Part shown: piece after piece, positions 11,642-23,524 of the stretch
Numbering within the stretch: the first letter of the stretch is position 1
How the letters are laid out: every line of letters starts with the position of its first letter
Origin: Russula earlei
Lineage: Eukaryota > Basidiomycota > Agaricomycetes > Russulales > Russulaceae
NCBI GenBank assembly: GCA_025769875.1
Contig: JAGFNK010000084.1
Coordinates: forward strand, 1-64,000
Direction: 5' to 3'
Length of the DNA stretch: 64,000 nt
Program-made: the position numbers and the translations under genes
Notes under the pieces: generated by a model
Told to the model about the DNA's origin: nothing
The model's database searches: none
What the model saw: only the letters and a program-made list of their open reading frames with translations

Positions 11642-12266
11642 TGTTATCAAGTGGTTTGGGGTCCAGAAGATGCCAGAACACCTGAACTATGGACTGCAAT
11701 CGTTTGCGTCATGTGTGCGTCAGATCTTGACCGTTTATGTCCATTGATGTCGCGTTCAGAACGCGTTGATCGTACCTTTCAGAAGATGTACTAAAGAAGC
11801 AATGAGTAGCATTTCTTCTGTCCCAAATGTTCCTGTACTGCCATGTACGTCGCTTCTTCCTTGATTAGGAAAGTACTTATGACACCAAGATTGCTACTAG
11901 GGAAGCACTTAATGCTTCCAGCACCAAGATCATTTTACATAGAAGCAACCTCGCTTCTATGAGCTGCGTTTTGCTTCTATAGCACCAACCAGTACTACAG
12001 TAGCACAAACCTTATCCCTGTAGGGCTATATAAGGCCCCCAGTTGTAACAGTTGAGCCCTAAGCTCGACTTAGTTTGCCAATCCCAAACAGTTGACTCCT
12101 ACCCCATCTGCAGAGCCCCTCTTATCTTGTTGCCATACTCCAGAAGGATCTAACACTCCTTCCCCTCCACGAGTATTGCTTGCTTGACTCAAGCATATCT
12201 GCATTGGTAGGACGCGTTCATAGACGTGACCATTGATCTTATTTAAGGCACTTTGGAGCCTTAACA
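11642..12266 (+). repeat. Solo LTR-5 in the integrase core of element 2, duplication TTGAG
   Basis: A 625-bp copy from TGTTATCAAG to CCTTAACA with TTGAG at 11,637-11,641 and 12,267-12,271. A TATA-like GGCTATATAAGGC near 12,025 sets the direction as plus. The internal part has repeated GAAGCA words. With the insertion and one duplication removed, the integrase frame runs through SDRGPQF without a break. Confidence 0.92.
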
Positions 12267-12724
12267 TTGAGGGCCTCTGTCTGATATTATTTGTGTCGGA
12301 AGGCCTATTCTTCTCCAGACATTGTTCCTGATTAGGTTGCTGTTTCATCTGCTGTGATTGTCTTGTGGCAAGGGGTAATGATTATTGCTTTGCTGAATCG
12401 ATCTACCATGACTAGGAGGCTGTCAAAGCCTTGTGAAACTGGTAGGTCTGTGATAAAGTCCATGGTAATGCTTTTCCATACTTGACCAGCTGGTGTAATG
12501 GGTACAAGGGGTATTTCTGTCTTTGGGCAGTTCTTTGTGCTTTGACAAATTGCACAACCTTCTATGTAACTTTTGATGTAGGTTAGCATTCCTGGCCACC
12601 AATAGTTTTGACTAATTAGTTTGTAGGTTTTCCATTGACCAGGATGTCCCATGGCAAGAGAATTATGGTGTAGTCTCAAAATTTTCTTTTGTAGGGTGTC
12701 ATAAAATGGCGAGCAGATGCACAC

Positions 12725-14147
12725 TGTCAAGACACATACTGCTGATCACTAAGGACTCAGGAGCAGGTGGGCAAGGGTCAGAACAGATGGTATGTGGCGT
12801 AGATGGTGTTGAACAGGAGGATGAGCCAAATGACAAGGAGGTACCAAAGGGGTACTGGCAGATGTTGCTGGAGACAAAGGCAAAGGTTAGAGGCCAGTGT
12901 AGCAAGGGGCTTTAGACAAGGGGGGTCGTTGAAGAGTACCTTGAAGACGAGGGAAGACTTTAAACTGAGCAGTTGTGGGGGAGTACCCAGGAGGATGAGA
13001 GTATCACAAATGGACAGTCTGATGACTGCCATGCTACATTGGGGCTTATATACTGTGTACAGGGTCAATTACAAAGAACAGGAACTATTCTAGACTCCTT
13101 GGTACCATCCAATAGGACTACAGGGGCATAAACTTGCTTGTGTCAGGTCTCAGGCTTACTGAGCATATTACTGATCGCTGTGGAGTGATGACATCCTTAT
13201 GATGTCATTGTGGAGTTCTTAGTGAGCCGATGAGGTCATTGGGGAGTCACTCAGTCAGCCATGATGTCATTGGAGTTAGATGACATCATGTGAGTTATGC
13301 AGGAGTTCATGCCACTGTTTCAGGTTCTTGGTGGCTTGGTGTTGTGATCTACCCCTCTTTTGGTTTGTCCCTAAAGACTTCTCTTATTGTTCATTACTTT
13401 TACCCCCATCCCCTTAGTTACAGTTTCATCCCTTGATACTGATGGTCCTTATTGTTTCATCCATTGTGTTTCATCTATTGTTTCATCTATTGTTGAGTCC
13501 CTTCTGCTATTGGCTCACCTTTTATCTATTGTTCCGCATATAGTACTGTACAGCCTCGCTACATACAGTATTTAAGTGCCTGTAGAAGCTGGGGAATACC
13601 CTAAGCTTAGCTTTTTCCCATTTCCTGTCGCAACCCTTGCCCTGTATCCTCTCTCAATCACAACTTGTTGTGCTGGCCTATACTCTGCTTGACTTGAGCA
13701 CACCTCAGGGAACCCTTGTGTTCCCCTTCCTCCTCTGCCTCTCTCTCATCGTCCTCCTCTTCTGTGAAACCAGAAGATTGACTCTGTCTGCAGGCTGAGT
13801 CATTGTCTGACTTCAGTCTTGAGACGCTAAACCCTTGAACTGGTCTCTTTGAGCCAGCCCCATTGAAACACTGAACCAAGTCACAGGAACTTGGCCCCAT
13901 TGAACTGAGCTAACGCTCTCATGGCTGCGACACCATAATACTTGGTGGCCATGTGGCTGTCACACGATGATTACCCGATTAGGAAACGGGTGCCTGGTCA
14001 TGTTATAGTGCCTTTGCAATAGCAATATCTTGCACCGCAGGAGGGATAGCCAAGAAATGGAAGTGTGTTGACAATGCAAAGTGAGAGAGGTCTCTCTTGA
14101 CTAGAATAGGACAATATATGGCCAGGTCCTGGCCTTGGTTCATAACA
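12725..14147 (+). repeat. Solo LTR-4 with nested LTR-3, target duplication CACAC
   Basis: Ends TGTCAAGACA and TCATAACA, flanked by CACAC at 12,720-12,724 and 14,148-14,152. About 820 bp of LTR-4 are interrupted by the 601-bp LTR-3. It entered the P450 relic close to the border with element 2. Confidence 0.88.
13340..13940 (+). repeat. Solo LTR-3 nested in LTR-4, target duplication CTTGG
   Basis: A 601-bp copy from TGTTGTGATC to CCATAATA. CTTGG flanks it at 13,335-13,339 and 13,941-13,945. The intact LTR-4 copy at 9207-10,034 shows the empty site. The final bases read TAATA rather than the usual TAACA, consistent with one C-to-T change. Confidence 0.85.
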
Positions 14148-14970
14148 CACACCATCTAATAGGACAGGATGGCAAGTGTGAAAAGCGATGAATGAAATCA
14201 AGGAATTCTGCAATGTACCTCCTCAATAGCCACACAGATGTATGGAAGGCACTGCTCATCTTCTGCACTCAGCCAATAGTCCTGGCCAATGACCTTGTCA
14301 AGTTCCACTAGGGCCTGGGCCTGAATTTCTGGATGTGATGAAATGAAAGCAAGGGACCACAGAATCACACCCTTAGTCTAAAAATCAAAGTGTGAGGCTC
14401 ATTAGGCTTTTCTGCATAGATTTGTTGAGACCACTTACAGATTGGATGCCACCAAGGGTGAACACAGCCACCAACATGCACATGTCTTCTCAGCGTAGCT
14501 TTTCTTCCACTTGTGTCAGTATGAGCACCTTCACCAGACAATCTGGAAAGTCCTCTCCAGTGTCTATCCAAGCTTTCACCTGCAGGATCATGGTACTATA
14601 GACATTCATGATCTCATCATGGAGCCATCAGGCATGTGATTGTCTGGGAGTGGGGATCCACTGAAGCGGTTCAATAAAGTTGTCAATATTTGACCAGGGA
14701 CCTGGGGACTGACCTTGCTTTCTTATCTGTCATGACTGGGGATGAACAAGTTACCTGTGAGATTCATTAACTCAGTACCAATTGCTAGCACATGCTCTGT
14801 CAGAGGATCTAGAGTGGAACCTGTCCATGTTGCAAATGATATCATCAACATGTTACTGCAAGTAACACATGGCAACTATTAGACCCTCCACATAGAGGCA
14901 AAGACAAGAGATGTAGTTACCTACTTCAAGACAAACTGACCAATGAAGTTTGCTGGGTTGATCAGCAATA

Positions 14971-15591
14971 TGTTAAGGCTCAAAAGTGCCTTAATTAAGA
15001 TCAATGGTCACATCTATAAACATGTCCTACCAATGCAGATATGCTTGAGTCAAGCAAGCAATACTTGTGGAGGGGAAGGAGTGTTAGATCCTTCTGGAGT
15101 ATGGCAACAAGATGAGAGGGGCTCTGCAGATGGGGTAGGAGTCAACTGTTTGGGATTGGCAAACTAAGTCGAGCTTAAGGCTCAACTGCTACAAACTGGG
15201 GGCTTTATATAACCCACAGGGATAAGGTTCGTGCTACTGTAGTACTGGTTGGTGCTATAGAAGCAAAAGGTGGCTCATAGAAGCAATAGTTGCTTCTGTG
15301 TAAACGATCTCAGTGCTGGAAGCATTAAGTGCTTCCCTAGTAGCAATCTCGGTGTCATAAGTACTTTCCCAATCAGGGAAGTGACATATGTGGCAGTACA
15401 GAAACATCTGGGACAGAAGCAATGTTACTCATTGCTTCTTCAACACATCTTCAAAAAGATACAATCAACACGTTCCAAATGTGATATCAACAAACATAAA
15501 TGATCAAGATCTGATGCATGCAGGATGCAAACAGTGCAGTCCATTGTTCAGGTGTTCTGGCATCTTCCGGACCCCAAACCACTCAGTAACA
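14971..15591 (-). repeat. Solo LTR-5 in the P450 relic, target duplication CAATA
   Basis: A 621-bp inverted copy of the LTR at 11,642-12,266. The duplication CAATA is at 14,966-14,970 and 15,592-15,596. The TATA-like TTATATAAAGCC reads on the minus strand. P450-like sequence lies on both sides. Confidence 0.9.
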
Positions 15592-15918
15592 CAATACTCC
15601 CTTCTTTGTTTAGTGATACATTGATTGAGGTAAGATGTGGGTTTCATAATAAAAGAAAGAGGAGTATCCTTGGATGGGCTTGAGGGAAAGTAGCCACATG
15701 GAAATCTGTTGATGCTGTCACCTGCAGAGGAAACATCATCCACATGGCACCGTTGTTGACCAGCAAGTCAATTCAGGCATTCAAAATCATGACAAAGAGC
15801 TGGTTACCCATCCAGATAGAGAAGACTGGCCCATATATCCTTGACCAGGCTTGTAGAGTGTGCTCAGGATAAGAGCGAAGGAAGTGGTAATGAAGGAGCG
15901 GGCTGGGAGGGATCATAT

Positions 15919-18499
15919 GGATATGGCAGTTCTGAAATTTTGCATGCAGATTGGCACCCAAAAATCAAAACTTCAGGAACTGAACATTAGGCTCCCATAT
16001 TTTAGCTGCACCTAGACACAGTATATAAGGTTCTACTGTCCAAGTTTCAAGACAATCTATTGAGAAACGGTTGAGATATGGCAGTTCAAAATTTCACACT
16101 CAGATCACACCCAAAAATTGAAACTTCAAGAACTAAGAGTTAGACCCAAACTCTTGGGCTGCACCTAGATACAGTACATGAGATCCCACTGTCAAAGGTT
16201 CAAGTCAATTGATTGAGAAACAGTTGAGATATGGCAGTTCAAAGTTTTGCACCCATGTCAGCACTAGGACTGTTCACCATACCATATTACGGGTATGGCC
16301 ATATATTTGATGGGTCCAAATGGGTCTACCTGTCCTGACCCTGTACCATATATCAACTTACTGTGAACTCAAACAGGATGGTACGAGGGATTGAACGGCC
16401 ATATTATGGGTAACAGGTTATATTAGGAACTAAACTAATGATATGACACGTTCTTGTTGCAAGTGCAATTTATTTTTGACTAGTATAAGGGTCCTGATGG
16501 TCTCCACCTTCAAGCTAGCACAACGTAGAGAGATTGTGTCTCAGCCACCAGAGAAAACCCTCTCTACAGCCACTGCAGAAGAGAACAGAGAGGAAACAAG
16601 GGTAGATGTATTCTGAGAGGATTGGGTATGGATGCATGTGATTGTGGCATTGAGGCAACATGTGAAATGAAACGAAATGAAACTAAACTTTGAAAGGGTA
16701 TAGTAGGTGGTAGCAACAAGTGGGCACTAGTCGGCATGGCCGAAATGCCATGCAGGGGTGGTTGGTCGGCTCTCAGGTGTTGGGGGCTTTTGCCTGACTG
16801 ATGAGGCAGTGGCAGGTGAGTGTGTGGGTGCATGGTAGCATCAGAGGAGGAGTGGGTGTGTACATCTGAGGTGAGAGGCGGAGGGCGTGAAGGTGTTTGC
16901 CTGTGACATGGTGGTGGAAGAAAGGAGGGTGTTGGGTGCACGTGTTGGGCATTTGGTGGTAACATTGTCAGAGGCAGAGGAGAGGGAGTGTGCATTGAAG
17001 GCGAGAGGCGGAGGGTGTGGTGTGCTTGCATGTGTGTTGTGGTGGTGGGAGACAGGGAGTTGTGCATGCATGTGCCTGTTGTTCAACTGCTGGCTGGATT
17101 CTTGTGGCAGGCAGCACTTTGTCAGTCTGGCCTGTTCCACATCTGAGCCAGCAAGTCGCCTTACAACATTGTGCAGAATTGAATGGAGGCTGGATCATCC
17201 TTTGATGGACACAGCTTGATCTCTTGAAGATACTGTGGGCAGTCGTCATTCATGAGACAACTATCAAGTAAGCATTTGATTTTGAGCTATCCAACCATCC
17301 AAAGCAGTTGACAGTGAACTGACCCATCGGAATAGAGGATTGCTGGGTACCCATGATGAATATAGTGAAACCCTCGGCCTTACAGACCGCCTGCATTCAC
17401 CGCTGAGATGTGAATGTCCAGTGTGACCGATGGAGCTTGTGATGGATGAACAACCACAAAATACGGTGATGCCTGAAGAAATTTGGGTGGTACAATTGTG
17501 GTTGCTTGGGGGCAGTGCTAGGACTCAGCATTGATGGAGGCACACTAGCACTGCGGTGCTGCTGGAAGCAAAAAGAAAGTCAACCCAGGGTCAGCGCACA
17601 GACCCCAACAAACAAACTTACTGCTAATGCTGCTGCTGTCTCGCGTCTGGCGGGTAGATCTTGGGCATGAACTTTGAGTGTGCGCAAGATGGTAGCAATG
17701 TCTGCCGAAGGGGGGTGGGAAGCCATGCTTGTGCTCAAGCGCTTCACTGCACAAGCATCCACTGGTGCATGGTGTGTGCCGCAAGCTCCTGGGCATATTG
17801 CATTTTGTGGAGCTCAATTGTATCGATGGTCATTTTTTGTTTGACAGGAGCAATTGAGCAGGAGAAGAGAGTTGAGAGATGATAGTTGGTTTAGAGGAAA
17901 CATCAGTCATGGTGGAAAACCACCTGTCATTTTAAACAGTGCCTGAGGATCCACAAACAATCCAGCAATGATCAGGATGTCCAGCCTAAAACTCAGGAGA
18001 ACTCACAAAACAATACAACTAAGAGAGAGAAGCATACAAATTGTTTACAATAGATGGCTGAACATCGAGCATTGGATGCTGGACAGTGAAAGCTGTTTAT
18101 CTCATCAGCAAGGGACATTGGTGATACATGTGGTCCAGAGAAATATATTCCAAATCTAGACTATGAAGTACCCATATGACGGCTGTTTACGGCCATCAAC
18201 TAATGGGTCTCAATGGGTAATACCTGTCCCATACCCATACCATATAAACTCTGCAGCAGTCAGCAAACAGGATGGGTACGGGTCCCATACACCCGTACAT
18301 ACACAGGTACGGTGCACAGCCCTAGTCAGCACCCAAAAATCAACATTTTAGAAACTTAATATTATGCTCCCATATTTTAGCTGCACATAGACACAGTATA
18401 TAAGGTTCTACTATCAAAGTTTCAAGGCAATCTGTTGAGAAACTGTTGAGATATAGCAGTTTTGATTTTGCACTTGAAATGACATCCAAAAATGGTAAG
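15919..18499 (+). repeat. Tandem ~154-bp repeat, about 3.7 units, split by a hAT element
   Basis: The anchor GAGATATGGCAGTTC or a close variant recurs at about 15,919, 16,073, 16,226 and 18,448. Spacings are 155, 153 and, after subtracting the hAT element and one duplication, 154 bp. Each unit contains CACCCAAAAATC, TAGCTGCAC and ACAGTATATAAGGTTCTACTGTC-like blocks. No coding sense is visible. Unit divergence is modest. Confidence 0.8.
16265..18324 (-). mobile_element. hAT DNA transposon, decayed, target duplication GTCAGCAC
   Basis: An 8-bp target duplication GTCAGCAC lies at 16,257-16,264 and 18,325-18,332. Terminal inverted repeats start TAGGACTGTTCACCATACC on the left and TAGGGCTGTGCACCGTACC on the right (inverted). 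On the minus strand near 16,590-16,450, the translation ERVFSGG, a stop, DTISLR, SLK, ETIRTL is the C-terminal dimerisation block of hAT transposases. A second likely transposase piece (ELHKMQYAQELAAHTMHQW) lies near 17,830-17,760. Between them the minus strand is His/Pro-rich low complexity (16,564-17,067). With about 2060 bp and several stops it is not autonomous. Confidence 0.85.
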
Positions 18500-18600
18500 T
18501 GTAAGGTCACGTGAAACGAGTTAATCTGGCTCGGCTATCGCCGATTTATCGGATTTCCGAGTATTCCTGTCCTCGCAACATTCCAACTACTATAACATCC

Positions 18601-21600
18601 CATGCCGACCTCTAAACGTGCAGGAAAAAGGAGGGCAGAAAACGTGCGCTCGACTGCCGTCGCCACATTAATCGTGTCGCTCTCCGTCCTCAAGGAGACC
18701 GCTGGTGCGATTCCTCCTCCAGCAGGGTCTATCGTCAAGGGAACCCTGGTTGGACTACTTCAAGTCGTTGACATCGTCCAGGTGATCTATGCCATTCCGA
18801 CAACCGAGAAATGATCTGACATCGTCATACCTCAGACCACGACCAACAACATCAACGACATCGACGAGCTGATCCGCCGCGTGAACACCCTGGAACAATC
18901 CGTTTTCAGGCCGCTCAAAGGCAAACTAGATATCCCGGAATCTGTAGTCGATTTCGTCACAAAGTTTTCCAAGTAATCATCCTTCTGCCTTTCTCTCAAA
19001 TTGGGTGCAATCGTTGCGAGCTGATCCTGATCCCGATTCAGGTCTCTTGAAACCATCACGGATGACCTGCAGAAGATCGCGTCGCATGGAAGGTTGACCC
19101 GAATTCTCCGTAGTAGAGAAGATGCGGCCTCCATCCAGGGCCAGATAAAAGTGATCACGGGCCTCATCGAAGACTTTCTTGCAAGTTTCCTTCTTCTTGG
19201 TCATACGGCTTGAACTGGTCTGATATCTTCGCGGGTCTAGGCTGAAGGAGTCGTGAGCCTCCAAATCCAAGGCATCGTGCGTGGTTCTCAGAAATGTCAG
19301 ATGTGTCTCGTTCATCTGAATATCTCAGGAAATTCGGCGCGAAGTTCGGGAGGGGAATCAGGAAATTCAGCGCGTTGTTCGGGAGGAGGTGGTAAGTTCA
19401 TCTCATCGTGGCCAATTGGATATCTTTGACTGATAGGTCACCCAGCAAAAACTCCATGATGTCCGAGGTGAGAAAAACTGTTATAGCACCCTGAAATTTA
19501 TTCAACCTTGATTTTAGTTCACGATCACGATGATCTATCCAACTTTCCTCGAGCTCACAAGGCACGCTTTAATTGTCCCGATGAGAGAAAGAGGCATGCA
19601 TGTTTTAAAGACACACGCGAGGATCTGTTGGCCACCGTCTATCAATGGATCAATGACTCGACCGAAGCTATACAAAAACAACGCCCCGTCACTGCTCCGG
19701 TTGACCCTATTCACGTCGACCCAAACAGGCGCCGCATCTTCTGGTTGTCTGGTGTGGCCGGTACCGGCAAGTCCACCATCGCACAAAGCGTTGCTGAGTA
19801 TTGTGACCGGAACGGTTGGCTTGCCGCGAGTTTCTTCTTCTCAATTAACGATAGCAAGCGAAATAATCCAAAGCTTGTATTCAGCTCAATTGCTCACCAA
19901 CTGGGCACGACGTTCCACCAACCACTCGCGCGTTTTATGCAAGAGGCGTTCAAAGCAAATACGGACATTTGGTATTCTGATCCATCAAACCAATTGCTAA
20001 AGCTCATCATCGAACCGATCGAAAAGTCCATCAAGACGGGGCAAGCATTTCCATCACCGGCTGTCATTGTGTTAGATGCCCTCGATGAGTGCAAAGATGA
20101 TGACGTGACCTCATTCATCGTGTCGGTACTTTCGGCCCACATTGAACGCCTTCCGCTCTCCATCTTCCTCACCAGTCGACCCGAGCCTAAACTGCACGTG
20201 CCCTCCCTCCCTCCTCATCTCCAGTCACATACAAATGCGCTCTTCCATCACGAGATTCCAAAATCGTCTGTCGACCATGACATCAAAACCTTTTTAATTC
20301 ATGAGCTTACTCATGTTGGGTCTCGCAACGAGGGCCTCCAGGAACAGGATTGGTTCACTAATGACGACATCTCCACACTTGTCCGACTGTCAGATGGATT
20401 GTTTATCTTTGCTGCCACCGCCGTTCGATTTATCGAAGATCCTGATTTCTACAACCCATGGGGACAGCTTCATGAACTGGTCTCTGCCACACACATCCCT
20501 GGGCAGTCAAATCTGTATCCTTATCAGCACCTAGACCGGCTGTACCTCGCAGTCTTATCTAACGCATTTCCACCGTCGTCCCGTACAGACACAATGAACC
20601 GCTTACAAAGGGTTCTTGGTTGCATTGTCGTACTCTGTGACCCTCTCTCTGCACGCTCCATATCAGCTTTGCTCAGCAACAATATCAGCAAAGATGTTCC
20701 TGTAGCAAGCATTTTGCAGCGCCTTCGTTCAATCGTCATTATTCCTTCGGACCCCGGGGCAGTCCAAGTGATGCATGCATCCTTCCCAGATTTTATCGTT
20801 GATCCAAAACGCTGTACAGAGCGTAAATTTCTGATCGATGCTTCGCTGCATCACGGCCTTCTCGCGATTGATTGTCTGGAGCAACTAAACAGGCTTCACC
20901 GGGATATGTGCCAGATCGGAGACTATTCAAAATTGAACAATGAAATTGGAGATATCTCAAAAAGAATTGAAGGAAACATTCCGCTCGCGAGGCAATACGC
21001 TTGCCGTCATTGGGCGGATCATTTGGCAAATTCGCCGCCATCAGACGAGCTGTTTGATGTTTTGAAAGCATTCTGTTTCGATCACAGTTTGTACTGGGTT
21101 GAGGCTCTGAGTCTGATGGACTCGCTAGATGTGGCCATTCCGGCACTGCGACTTGCTCGACAAAGATTATCAGTGAGTTGTCTTGATTTTGGTGTGGACC
21201 GTTCATGACATCATGATAGATGTTGGCCGACGTCAGGCTTCCAATTGGCATCATTGACATGCTGTATGATCTTGAACGGTTTACGCTTGGGTTCTTTGAT
21301 CCTATAAGCATTGCAGCCCTGCATGTTTACCACTCTGCCCTTCGATTCGCCCCACTGGGCTCCAAAATCCGTGCACACTTCCGCGGAGACTTGGAAGATT
21401 CTGTTACGATCTTGAATGGGGTGGAACAATCATGGAATGCGGAGCTGAGAACGATGGAGGGTCACAAAGGTTCAGTGATGACGGCCACGTTTTCGGCAGA
21501 CGGCACTCGGATTGTCTCTGGGTCTTCGGATCGCACAGTCCGGATCTGGGACACGAGTTCTGGCGCCACCGTCAAGACCCTCGAGGGCCACAAAGATTCA

Positions 21601-23319
21601 GTCGGAGCCGTCGCGTTTTGGCCAGACGGCACTCGGATTGTCTCTGGGTCTAGGGATCGCACAGTCCGGATCTGGGACACGAGTACTGGCGCCACCGTCA
21701 AGACCCTCGAGGGCCACAAAGATTCCGTCTTGGCCGTCGCGTTTTCGCCAGACGGCCGGATTGTCTCTGGCTCTTCGGATTGCACAGTCCGGATCTGGGA
21801 CACGATTACTGGCGCCACCGTCAAGACCCTCGAGGGCAACAAAGGTTCGGTCACAGCCGTCGCGTTTTCGCCAGACGGCACCCGGATTGTCTCTGGCTCT
21901 TCGGATTGCACAGTCCGGATCTGGGACACGATTACTGGCACCACCGTCAAGACCCTCAAGGGCCACAAAGGTTCGGTCATAGCCGTCGAGTTTTCGCCAG
22001 ACGGCACCCGGATTATCTCTGGGTCTTTGGATTGCACAGTCCGGATCTGGGAAACGAGTACTGGCGCCACCGTCAAAACCCTCAAGGGCCACAAAGGTTC
22101 GGTCACAGCCGTCGAATTTTCGCCAGACGGCACCCGGATTGTCTCTGGGTCTTTGGATCGCACAGTCCGGATCTGGGACATGAGTACTGGCGCCACCGTC
22201 AAGACTCTCGATGGCCACAAAGATTTGGTCAGAGCCGTCGTGTTTTCGCCAGACGGCACCCGGATTGTCTCTGGGTCAGAGGATCGCACAGTGCGGATGT
22301 GGGACACGAGTATTGGCGCCACCGTCAATACCCTCGAGGGCCACAAAGATTTAATCAGAGCCGTCGCGTTTTCGCCAGACGGCACCCGGATTGTCTCTGG
22401 GTCAGAGGATCGCACAGTCCGGATCTGGGACATGAATACCGGCGCCACCGTCAAGACCCTCAAGGGCCACAAAGATTTGGTCGGAGCCGTCGCGTTTTCG
22501 CCAGACGGCACCCGGATTGTCTCTGGGTCGAAGGATCGCACAGTCCGGATGTGGGGCACGAGGACTGGCGCCACCGTCAAGACCCTCAAGGTCCACGAAG
22601 GTTGGGTCTTTGCCGTCGCGTTTTCGCCAGATGGCACCCGGATTGTCTCTGGGTCTTCGGATTGCACAGTCCGGATCTGGGACACGAGTGCTGGCGCCAC
22701 CGTCAAGACCCTCGAGGGCCACAAAGAGTCGGTCGAAGCCGTCGAGTTTTCTCCAGACGGCACCCGGATCGTCTCTGGGTCTTCGGATCGCACAGTCCGG
22801 ATCTGGGACACGAGTACTGGCGCCACCGTCAAGACCCTCGAGGGCCACAAAGATTCTGTCTACGCCGTCGCGTTTTGGCCAAACGGCACCCGGATTGTCT
22901 CTGGGTCAAGGGATCGCACAGTCCGGATGTGGGACACGAGTACTGGCGCCACCGTCAAGACCCTCGAGGGCCACAAAGGTTATGTCCTGGCCGTCGTGTT
23001 TTCGCCAGACGGCACCCGGATTGTCTCTGGGTCTTCGGATCGCACAGTCCGGATCTGGGACACGAGTACTGGTGCCGCCATCCAGACCCTCGAGAGCGAC
23101 TGGACATCAGTCCGTGCCATTGCGATACATGGGTTGTATTGCAGTATTGATGGGTGGGTCTTTAAAACTCATGGCACTCATACCACGAGACTCTGTTGGG
23201 TCCCCGTGTCTTGCAGGCCAGAACGTCAAGATTCGTACAAGTCTAGTCTAGTACTATGTTTACGAGGTCGCACCGTTATCCTGCACTTCCCACCCAGTCA
23301 GTTATCGCAGCTGTCTTAA
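18601..23319 (+). CDS. NACHT-WD40 STAND protein, copy A, apparently intact
   Basis: A start at MPTSKRAGKRRAEN precedes an amphipathic helical N-terminal region resembling the HeLo-like effector domains of fungal STAND proteins (my reading, not proven). Introns I can place: 18,782-18,835 (removes a TGA), 18,973-19,041, 19,392-19,436, 19,468-19,517 and 21,173-21,219 (phase 0); one more lies near 19,190-19,240. NACHT: Walker A GVAGTGKST at about 19,751-19,777; Walker B VIVLDALDE near 20,063; sensor TSRPE near 20,173. From 21,454 to 23,092 are 13 WD40 repeats of 42 residues, nearly identical, plus a divergent closing unit, enough for two seven-bladed propellers. The WD40 exon is open to the stop. 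Such proteins bind NTP, assemble on ligand recognition and may trigger cell death. Confidence 0.88.
21454..23092 (+). repeat. Thirteen 126-bp WD40-coding repeats
   Basis: Unit of 126 bp encoding 42 residues, from LEGHK to GATVKT. Variation concentrates at residues 6, 7, 9, 12, 25 and 27 of the unit, while the framework [11 protein letters not shown] and TVRIWDT is almost constant at DNA level. One unit lacks a Thr codon (near 21,755). The pattern matches the conserved-core, variable-surface repeats of Podospora HET-D/HET-E type proteins. Confidence 0.9.
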
Positions 23320-23524
23320 ATGGCTAAGATAATATTCGAATTAGCTTCTGGCGCTGCGCCCTTATTTAATACATCGTATGTGCCAGTTCTACTTAGAACG
23401 CATATAATTACAATTACATTTCTTGTGAAAGAGAGGACAATTGTTGCAAGTGTGATTGTCTGCCATTCGGATCAGGCTGACAGTGTGGGAATGCCACTAG
23501 GGAACCGCTGAATTCCCAGTGACC

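Larger units (their letters stand above)
10048..12705 (-). mobile_element. Chromovirus element 2 fragment: integrase and chromodomain
   Basis: Read on the minus strand from 12,705: a zinc-binding N-terminal part (LRLHHNSLAMGHPGQWKT, then YIEGCAICQ), a catalytic core with Asp in SITMDFITDLP and Glu in [13 protein letters not shown], then an SH3-like region and a chromodomain (YLVKWKGYTAAENTWEPA) to about 10,300. It is cut by solo LTR-5 exactly in the conserved SDRG region of the core and by solo LTR-2 at the end of the chromodomain. A frameshift lies near 12,340. Reverse transcriptase and earlier domains are missing; at about 12,705 the sequence changes to P450 relic. Confidence 0.85.
12706..15961 (-). 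pseudogene. Cytochrome P450 relic cut by solo LTRs
   Basis: Read on the minus strand from 15,961. The N-terminal region YGPVFSIWMGNQLFV and DLLVNNGAM matches the first beta sheet of fungal P450s. After the LTR-5 insertion (14,971-15,591) come MLMISFATWTGSTLDPLTEHVL, then NFIEPLQWIPTPRQ, an I-helix-like segment (FTLGGIQSV), and a K-helix block (HPEIQAQALVELDKVIGQD, then LPYICVAIEEV at about 14,220). Plausible introns lie between blocks. Shortly after the K helix it is cut by LTR-4 and ends at element 2, so the haem-binding Cys loop is missing. P450s are haem monooxygenases; this copy is dead. CpG content is low like its transposon neighbours. Confidence 0.75.

Noticed and set aside
16564..17067. 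A His/Pro-rich 167-codon minus-strand frame as an independent gene
   Set aside because: It lies inside the hAT element, is of low complexity and leads towards the transposase C-terminal block.
21462..22850. A 462-codon open frame on the minus strand and long frames in the other two plus-strand frames across the WD40 region
   Set aside because: They are by-products of the 126-bp periodic sequence (a multiple of three without stops in any frame). The WD40 frame has the family motif, fits the upstream exon in phase and ends in a conserved C terminus.
21454..23092. CRISPR-like regular repeats
   Set aside because: The repeats are coding, 126 bp long, without unique spacers, in a fungal gene.
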